Positions 58,426 through 64,000 of a stretch of DNA of 64,000 bases are shown here, one piece after another (the stretch's first letter is position 1; each line of letters begins with the position of its first letter). The notes below the pieces were generated by a model that saw only the letters and a list, made by a program, of their open reading frames with translations, made no database searches and was not told where the DNA came from. The position numbers and the translations under genes are program-made. Source of the DNA: Corella eumyota (taxonomy: Eukaryota; Chordata; Ascidiacea; Phlebobranchia; Corellidae); assembly GCA_963082875.1 (NCBI GenBank), contig OY720102.1, forward strand, positions 15,226,990-15,290,989, read 5' to 3'.

Positions 58426-59748
58426 TCATGTTTTACTACCTTCTATTTTCCCGGCATCCGTATCCCTTTCAAACGTCATTCCACAGGGACATGTGTACGG
58501 CTTCTCCGAAGTGACGGTTACGGAGTAAATCTTGCCGCATTCACAATGTATGGTTTTTCCTGCACAGATGTTATTAGTGCAGGCGCGACTTCTTGACTTC
58601 GGGGGCACAATGTTCATGTTGTTGCATGTATCAGATGCACATCTAAATGATCGCTTGTCACAGGTTACACAATCGTAAACCTGCTCATCGTTCACAGCTT
58701 CTCTTGAGTACTGCCTGCAGCAAGGGAGTTTTCTCATTGTACGATTGCATCTTACACATCCTATGATAGTTTTTTTAATTGGGACCAAAAACCTTTCGTC
58801 GTCCGCGCAACACGCAGTCACTACATCATAATTCAAGTTGCAATTCCAGCAATGGAACTTATCGTTGGACTCCAGTATCCACGCCTCTCTTTTGCAACCA
58901 GGGCAATCCACATTTATTTTGTTTTCGCTTAGGCTCAAAGCCTTGGGCCTTTTTCCTGTTTGAGGGGAGATGGTATCACGCCTACGTTTGTAGGTTACCT
59001 GTGTAAAAGTGTCGTCTGCTTCGTTATCAGTGATGTTTATGTCAGTCTCGCACTCGTTCGGTTGTGATTCCTTATCGGCTACTATTTTATCTTTATTATT
59101 GCCGTCTGTAGAGTCTCGAGATAAAACTGATACGGACTGGCTTGCGCTTAATTTAGGGAACTCTCCTAACTTTTTAGGGCAATTAGCGAATTTGTGTCCT
59201 TTTTCGTTGCAATTTTTACAAGTAAAAATTTGATTTTCATATGCCACAAACATCTCGTACCCCTCTATTTCGATATAGCTCGGAATTGTATCTGGTTTTA
59301 AATCTTCTTTGTTCATCAGAATTGTACGAACTCCAGTTATAAGGTTTTTGCTGTCTTTACGAAAATAAACTTTGTGGACTTCCCCGAATCTTTCCGAGAA
59401 TACTTCTTGGATTTTTTCGTTACTTAGCGGGATTGGCACCCATCCTAATGTAACTTTTATTTTGTCTGTATTGTAAAGTTTTATTCTGTATATGCTGGCG
59501 TTGCATTTTTCGTTCAAATCTTCCGCTAAATCCACCACTAGTTTTCTTGTTTTGCAAGTTACATCTACCAAATTCCCTTTTCTTATCGAAATTCCAACAA
59601 AGTTTTCTAGCGAGATGCTACTTTCTATCAAATAGTTTAGAAGGTCTTCCCTTGTGGTTCTTTTGACTGTTCTAAAGCTTAGACAGTTGGGCCTTTCTTG
59701 CCCATTGCTTGTCTCTTTTGCTAAGGCTTTAGCGTAGCTCATAACCAT
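58426..59748 (-). CDS. LINE ORF1: RNA-binding protein with zinc knuckle and Cys-rich tail
   Basis: The open frame reaches 59790, but there it relies on a TTG; the first ATG is at 59748 (MVMSYAKALAKE), giving 440 residues. The N-terminal 160 or so residues resemble an RRM-like ORF1 fold (LGWVPIPLSNEKI, then EVHKVYFRKD). A CCHC knuckle follows (CKNCNEKGHKFANC, about residues 177-190). The final 150 residues are unusual: about ten CxxC-type pairs (CPGC, CWNC, CVRC, CVTC, CECG, CPCG), which suggests several zinc ribbons in tandem. It should coat LINE RNA. It ends 43 nt before ORF2, consistent with reinitiation or a bicistronic RNA. Confidence 0.9.
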   Translation of the reverse strand: MVMSYAKALAKETSNGQERPNCLSFRTVKRTTREDLLNYLIESSISLENFVGISIRKGNLVDVTCKTRKLVVDLAEDLNEKCNASIYRIKLYNTDKIKVTLGWVPIPLSNEKIQEVFSERFGEVHKVYFRKDSKNLITGVRTILMNKEDLKPDTIPSYIEIEGYEMFVAYENQIFTCKNCNEKGHKFANCPKKLGEFPKLSASQSVSVLSRDSTDGNNKDKIVADKESQPNECETDINITDNEADDTFTQVTYKRRRDTISPQTGKRPKALSLSENKINVDCPGCKREAWILESNDKFHCWNCNLNYDVVTACCADDERFLVPIKKTIIGCVRCNRTMRKLPCCRQYSREAVNDEQVYDCVTCDKRSFRCASDTCNNMNIVPPKSRSRACTNNICAGKTIHCECGKIYSVTVTSEKPYTCPCGMTFERDTDAGKIEGSKT

Positions 59749-59801
59749 TTTTACTGTAAACCAAAACACGACCGCACGCGACGCGTCCAATCGTGGTATG
59801 T

Positions 59802-59817
59802 GTGTACGAACAAGATT
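59802..59817 (+). repeat. right target-site duplication of the LINE
   Basis: GTGTACGAACAAGATT, partner of 54467-54482; exon 8 continues into TGTGGG. Confidence 0.93.
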
Positions 59818-60232
59818 GTGGGTTTTGGTCGTTAGTCAAGCAATAGCCTGCCCTCTAGCGGCGGGAACTCTTTACTTTTCTCCGCCTTATGCTTTTATTT
59901 CGCTCTTTGGAGCTTATTTATTCGGTAAATAGTTTCATATTTTTTTAAGAGAACAGTTACCCCGACCCAGTTTTGAGATGACTTTATTGTAATCAAATTT
60001 TATTTAAAACACAGCGGAAATGTGGTTCGGAGTTTTGTTCACTGTTTTGGTTGAGTTCTTTCCTGCCCAGTCACGCGCGACAGCGATCGCTATGTTTATT
60101 TTTGTGATCAATAATATTGGAGGGAATGCCCCTCTTATAGTACCACCTATGATCAAAGTTTTAGGTTTCAGGGAAGCACTGTACATCGTTTACCAAGGAT
60201 TTTACTTGGCTAGTAAGTTTTTTTTCTGATAA

Positions 60233-60463
60233 TTGTTTATCCTCGATGTGGGAAGGTCAACTTTACGACCTAAACATGGAGGTATATTTGTTACCCTGAC
60301 CCAGTCTCGAGTTGTGGCAGTTTGGGATATTATAAATTATAATGCCTGATAATTATGCTGCTGATTGAGTGCTGGCTTAGTAGGAGTTTATATCACCTTA
60401 CTCAATAAAGTTACAGCTTGAGAGCAGTAGGAATCGAACCCAATACCTCATGCAGCAAAGCCA
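60233..60463 (-). mobile_element. SINE in intron 9 of the transporter
   Basis: Antisense SINE from TTTATCCTCGATGTGGGAAG to the B-box region GGAATCGAACCCAAT and on to the head. Its counterpart at 28994-29039 was cut by the LTR-derived array. Confidence 0.85.
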
Positions 60464-60539
60464 AGTTTTTTTTTTAATAGTTTGATTTTTAAACCCTTTT
60501 TTTAGTTAGTTTTTACGAAAACCCTTTTTCTAATTTCAG

Positions 60540-60655
60540 GTTCTTTTTTCTTTTTGTTGACTCAAATTTCTCTTCTGCGTGGTTCACCGCACATGAGCAT
60601 TGAAGCGAATAATTGTGAAGAAAGTGAAGCGATAGTTAATAAAACGAAACTTTAA
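60540..60655 (+). CDS. Spinster-like transporter, terminal exon 10
   Basis: After an acceptor TAATTTCAG the exon reads (S)SFFFLLTQISLLRGS, finishing the last transmembrane segment, then a short acidic tail ending NKTKL and TAA. Phase fits both exon 9 copies (28977 and 60212 donors). It is the only copy of this exon in the window, so the intact exons 1-9 at 23.9-29.0 kb depend on it. AT-rich 3' flank follows; no single polyadenylation signal is clear. Confidence 0.85.
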
Positions 60656-61090
60656 TTTGAAAAAAAAAGTTTTTAAATTATTTTGAACATTTATAAATTT
60701 AAAAAATTTTATCATGACAATATTTTAATTTTATTAAATGTTTATTAGTGAAATTTTTTTTATAATTTTTTTGCCAAAATTTTTTTAAAGTTATTTTTAA
60801 TATTATACTAGTGAGTTATTTTAGTTCCTAAATTATTTGTTGCCATTCTTGCTGTTTTTATTTTCTAATTTATATCAACTAAACAGAAATTTAAATAATG
60901 TTAATTTTACAGTTTTTATTACTTTTAAGATTTTGTATTCCTTTACTTTATAATTACTCCATATTTTATGAGAAATTATTATTGTTTTATATTTCTGAAA
61001 TATATTTTGTTTTTGTTACTTTTTTTAAAATTTTAGAAAACTATAAAATTGATATCATCTATTTTTTAAGATTATTTTTCGAAAATGCAA
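60656..61090. other. AT-rich 3' flank
   Basis: T-rich DNA, no gene. The 66-codon frame at 60898-61098 is a product of T-rich composition (Phe/Leu/Ile-rich). Confidence 0.5.
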
Positions 61091-61098
61091 ATTATTAA

Positions 61099-61480
61099 TA
61101 GTGATGTGCCGATCAAAATGGTGATCGTAAATCGTCGATTTTTAAAGGTATTTTGCGATCACCCGATCAAGGTCCAAAATCGGCAGATCGGTAATTACGT
61201 CACATTTAATTTTACGTCACAAATAAACACGCACATGCCTTAACCACATAGATTCCATAAACTTTTACAGCGCTTTATTTCCGCGCTAGTAAAATTGTTT
61301 TTAGTTCTTGTAAATTATACTGAATATTACGGTTAAATATTTAAAAAAACTTGTGAATAAGTAGTGTTTAACATACAGGGTCAATTGTTTTTGTATTTAG
61401 TGGCGATAAAGTTACCGATTGTTCGGTCACGTTATCCGATCGTGATCTGATCAAAAAAAACGGCGATCGGCACATCACTA
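61099..61480. mobile_element. hAT-type MITE, 382 bp
   Basis: Inverted ends TAGTGATGTGCCGATC and GATCGGCACATCACTA are flanked by a perfect 8 bp duplication ATTATTAA (61091-61098 and 61481-61488). An 8 bp duplication and TAGTGATG-type ends are typical of hAT elements. Further GATC-rich inverted motifs lie inside. It has no coding capacity, so its transposase comes from elsewhere. Confidence 0.9.
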
Positions 61481-61596
61481 ATTATTAAAATACTGTAGAA
61501 AGTTTTTTTGTTTTTATGCAACTATGCTTTTACAATTATTAAAATATTTAAATGTTAAAGACATGATTTCTATAAATTGATTTTTGTTGAAAAGGC

Positions 61597-62470
61597 TGGA
61601 TTTGATTCCCACTGCTGGCATTTTGTAGCATTCGTGTAAGGCCTGAGATCCTGGGTTTGATTCCCATTGCTGGCATTTTGTAGCATTCGGGTAAGGCCTG
61701 AGGTCCTGGGTTTGATTCCCACTGCTGGCATTTTGTAGCATTTGTGTAAGGCCTGAGGTTCTGGGTTTGATTCCTACTGCTGGCATTTTGTAGCATTTGT
61801 GTAAGGCCTAAGATCCTGGGTTTGATTCCCACTGCTGGCATTTTGTAGCATTTGTGCAAGGCCTGAGATCCTGGGTTTGATTCCTACTGCTGGCATTTTG
61901 TAGCATTTGTGTAAGGCCTGAGATCCTGGGTTTGATTCTCACTGCTGGCATTTTGTAGCATTTGTGTAAGACCTGAGTTTCTGGGTTTGATTCCCACTGC
62001 TGGCATTTTGTAGCATTTGTGTAAGGCCTAAGATCCTGGGTTTGATTCCCACTGCTGGCATTTTGTAGCATTCGTGTAAGACCTGAGATCCTGGGTTTGA
62101 TTCCCACTGCTGGCATTTTGTAGCATTTGTGTAAGGCCTAAGATCCTGGGTTTGATTCCCACTGCTGGCATTTTGTAGCATTTGTGTAAGGCCTAAGATC
62201 CTGGGTTTGATTCCTACTGCTGGCATTTTGTAGCATTTGTGCAAGGCCCGAGATTCTGAGTTTGATTCTCACTGCTGGCATTTTGTAGCATTTGTGCAAG
62301 GCCCGAGATTCTGGGTTTGATTCTCACTGCTGGCATTTTGTAGCATTCGTGTAATGCCTGAGATCCTGGGTTTGATTCCCACTGCTGGCATTTTGTAGCA
62401 TTCGTGTAAGACCTGAGATCCTGGGTTTGATTCCCACTGCTGGCATTTTGTAGCATTCGTGTAAGGCCTA
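61597..62470 (+). repeat. SINE-derived minisatellite, 55 bp units (array E)
   Basis: About sixteen units of 55 bp, each with CTGGGTTTGATTCCCACTGC, GGCATTTTGTAGCATT and GTGTAAGGCCT. The unit matches the same SINE interval as array A but is a different, shorter subfamily, so it was amplified separately. Confidence 0.93.
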
Positions 62471-63079
62471 AAAGTTAGTAAATAATCATAAACATGTAAA
62501 CAACATGTTTATTATATGGACTTTAGTTCAAGGTCTGCAAAATGTTGCAATTCAGTAAACACAAATTTACTAAGAATTTCGTAAACATTGCGCAAACATT
62601 TCGCAGAATTTGTAATCACAGCTGATATCGACCTTATAAAAACATCAAGTGTTATAAATAACTTCCTGTTATGCAGCCATCAATATTTGTCCTAGCTGAT
62701 ACCAACGAGTTCTATTTATCGATATTATAAATGATTAACCAAGTTCAACAACCTTATAGCATGTTCGCTTACAATTTAAATAAATATTTATCATCAGGTT
62801 TTGCGTCAAATTTAACTGACACCACCATGTTGAAAATACTTAATCAGTTTAATGTAAACTACCAAGTTGTTTGGTATGGGATAACTAACTGCTTTAAAAT
62901 GTAATAAAATTAATTTGAAAATTTCGTTGTTTAAAAGTTGGTTTGGTTTTTAAATTTTTTACATTTTGTTGCTTTTAATTTTAGTTCGATGTCCTAGCAA
63001 CAGAACAATTTTTTTTAAATGTTTTTTTGGTTTTTATTTAATTTGAAAAAATAATAATTATTGGTAATTATTAAACATT
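62471..63079. other. DNA without recognised gene
   Basis: AT-rich, no exon, repeat or hairpin that I can support. Confidence 0.5.
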
Positions 63080-63345
63080 TAGCAGCGTGGTGTAGTTGTA
63101 AGAACACTTGCTGCACCACCACGATGTCGTGGGTTCAATCCCCACTGCTCTTATGCTGTAGCGCCCTCGAGTAAAGTGCTATAAACGGTGAAAACTCCTG
63201 CTGAGTCAGCACTTAATCAGCAGCATAATTATCGGGCAATTATAATCTCTATATTATCCCAAACTGCTTAATGCAACTCGAAACTGGGTAACTCTATGTT
63301 TAGTTCGCGCAATCGACCTTCCAAATCGAGGATAAAGATATATTA
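63080..63345 (+). mobile_element. SINE, near full length
   Basis: tRNA-like head (GTGGTGTAGTTGTAAGAACA), B box (GGGTTCAATCCCCACTG), CTGCTGAGTCAGCACTTAATC middle and tail TCGAGGATAAAGATAT followed by an A run. Confidence 0.9.
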
Positions 63346-64000
63346 AAAAAAAAACTTGTGACTAATTCTCCTAAATTTAAAGATTGCCTTTTTCTACCTG
63401 TTTCAAACCAGCATTTATAAACGAGTGTTCTTTTGCTGGGATCGCATTTTGATTGCTAGGCTAAAGTGTTTAAGATATATATAGAATAACTTTACGAAAA
63501 AATACCAGAATTTATAAACAAAACTTATTTTTAAACAGTGGGGCTCAGGGTCGTACATTTTAATTTTATTTTAACGTAAGGTTGTTGTCAGATTATATTT
63601 TATTTTTGAAGTGTAGATAACAGAGGTGGCTCATGGGCTATATAACTAGAAAGGAGGAATAATTTTAAAAATCGCAGCACCGCGAGATGAGTCTGGCGCA
63701 AATTTTTGATTAGTTGACTGCAGTTTATATCTTGAATAATGTAGGATCTAATAAACTCCTACTATGGCTTAAACAATTATTAAACCCCAATAGAGTACGC
63801 TGTAAAGATGGGCATCGATAAGAAGGCCACACTTAATTAAAACAAAAATGCGACACAAACTATATGATACGAAACACAAACTACAAAGTATATAATCAAC
63901 AAATTTAGTATAAAAGCGAAAGTCTAATTGTATGTTAAACCTTACTTCGGCCTTACTTATTTATGAGTTTTTACGTCAAGCGAACTGACCAAAAAGGTAA
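63346..64000. other. right edge of window, no gene recognised
   Basis: A stretch at 63766-63835 resembles 19886-19965 inside Merlin (AATAGAGTACG, then AAGGCC and AATTAAAA), so it may be a dispersed repeat. Otherwise nothing supported. Confidence 0.45.

Larger units (their letters stand above)
54483..59801 (-). mobile_element. full-length L1/Tx1-like LINE in transporter exon 8
   Basis: About 5.3 kb on the minus strand: short 5' UTR (about 53 nt), ORF1, 43 nt spacer, ORF2, about 125 nt 3' UTR and a short poly-A (T run at 54482-54491). It is flanked by a perfect duplication of about 16 bp. Both ORFs are open and the ends complete, so it is a young copy that could be active. The interrupted exon 8 is intact at 28563-28685, which serves as the empty site. 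Confidence 0.93.
54467..60212 (+). pseudogene. Spinster-like transporter, copy 3 (exons 8-9, LINE-split)
   Basis: Exon 8 begins at 54467 but after about 16 bases is broken by a LINE (54483-59801); it resumes with the target duplication at 59802 and ends at 59924. Exon 9 at 60015-60212 is intact and differs from 28780-28977 by very few bases (for example Ala to Thr). Exon 7 and everything upstream are deleted. As it stands this copy cannot make a transporter alone, but it lies next to the only exon 10. Exon 9 is 198 bases and phase-symmetric, so including both exon 9 copies in one mRNA would keep frame while repeating 66 residues. Confidence 0.85.

Overview
The window looks like nuclear DNA of a small-genome animal. 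It is AT-rich, genes are split by short GT-AG introns of roughly 100-600 bases, and tRNA-derived SINEs are scattered throughout. An ascidian tunicate (Ciona-like) is my best guess from intron size, AT content and SINE density, but nothing here proves it. Almost none of the coding DNA lies in long open frames: the three host-type genes below were read by joining short exons whose splice phases agree.

Layout. 1-3765: minisatellite of about 58 bp units cut out of the local SINE. 3766-5800: intergenic DNA with a second minisatellite. 6087-8792: decayed copy (exons 1-6) of a Spinster-like major facilitator transporter. 9183-11295, minus strand: N-terminal half (four exons) of an alpha-1,3-fucosyltransferase-like gene (GT10), cut off where it meets the transporter duplication. 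12300-13100: second copy of the transporter's upstream DNA. 13101-23273: a 10.2 kb Merlin-type DNA transposon with an apparently intact five-exon DDE transposase between two very long inverted arms built from 13 and 8 copies of a 342 bp repeat. 23859-28977: second transporter copy, exons 1-9 all open. 29040-40930: tandem array of units of 1.18-1.48 kb made from LTR and leader pieces of a broken Gypsy-like element. 40931-53775: an AT-rich block edged by palindromic TTTCGAAAC clusters, holding a multi-exon gene for a nuclear protein with C2H2 fingers, a tyrosine-recombinase-like domain and a C-terminal NLS. 53776-60655: third, partial transporter copy (exons 8-10, exon 7 deleted) whose exon 8 is split by a full-length L1/Tx1-like LINE with both ORFs open and a target duplication of about 16 bp; the only terminal exon of the transporter lies here. 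61099-61480: a hAT-type MITE with a perfect 8 bp target duplication. 61597-62470: another SINE-derived minisatellite. 63080-63345: a SINE, then unremarkable DNA.

How the parts relate. The locus is a transporter gene duplicated at least once in full and once in part, and then invaded. Shared SINE insertions show the duplications are younger than those SINEs. Merlin and the LINE each sit in only one copy, so they came later, or the copies are two haplotypes placed in tandem by the assembly, which the sequence alone cannot exclude. A complete transporter mRNA (492 codons) can only be made by joining exons 1-9 at 23.9-29.0 kb to exon 10 at 60.54 kb, across a 31.5 kb intron.
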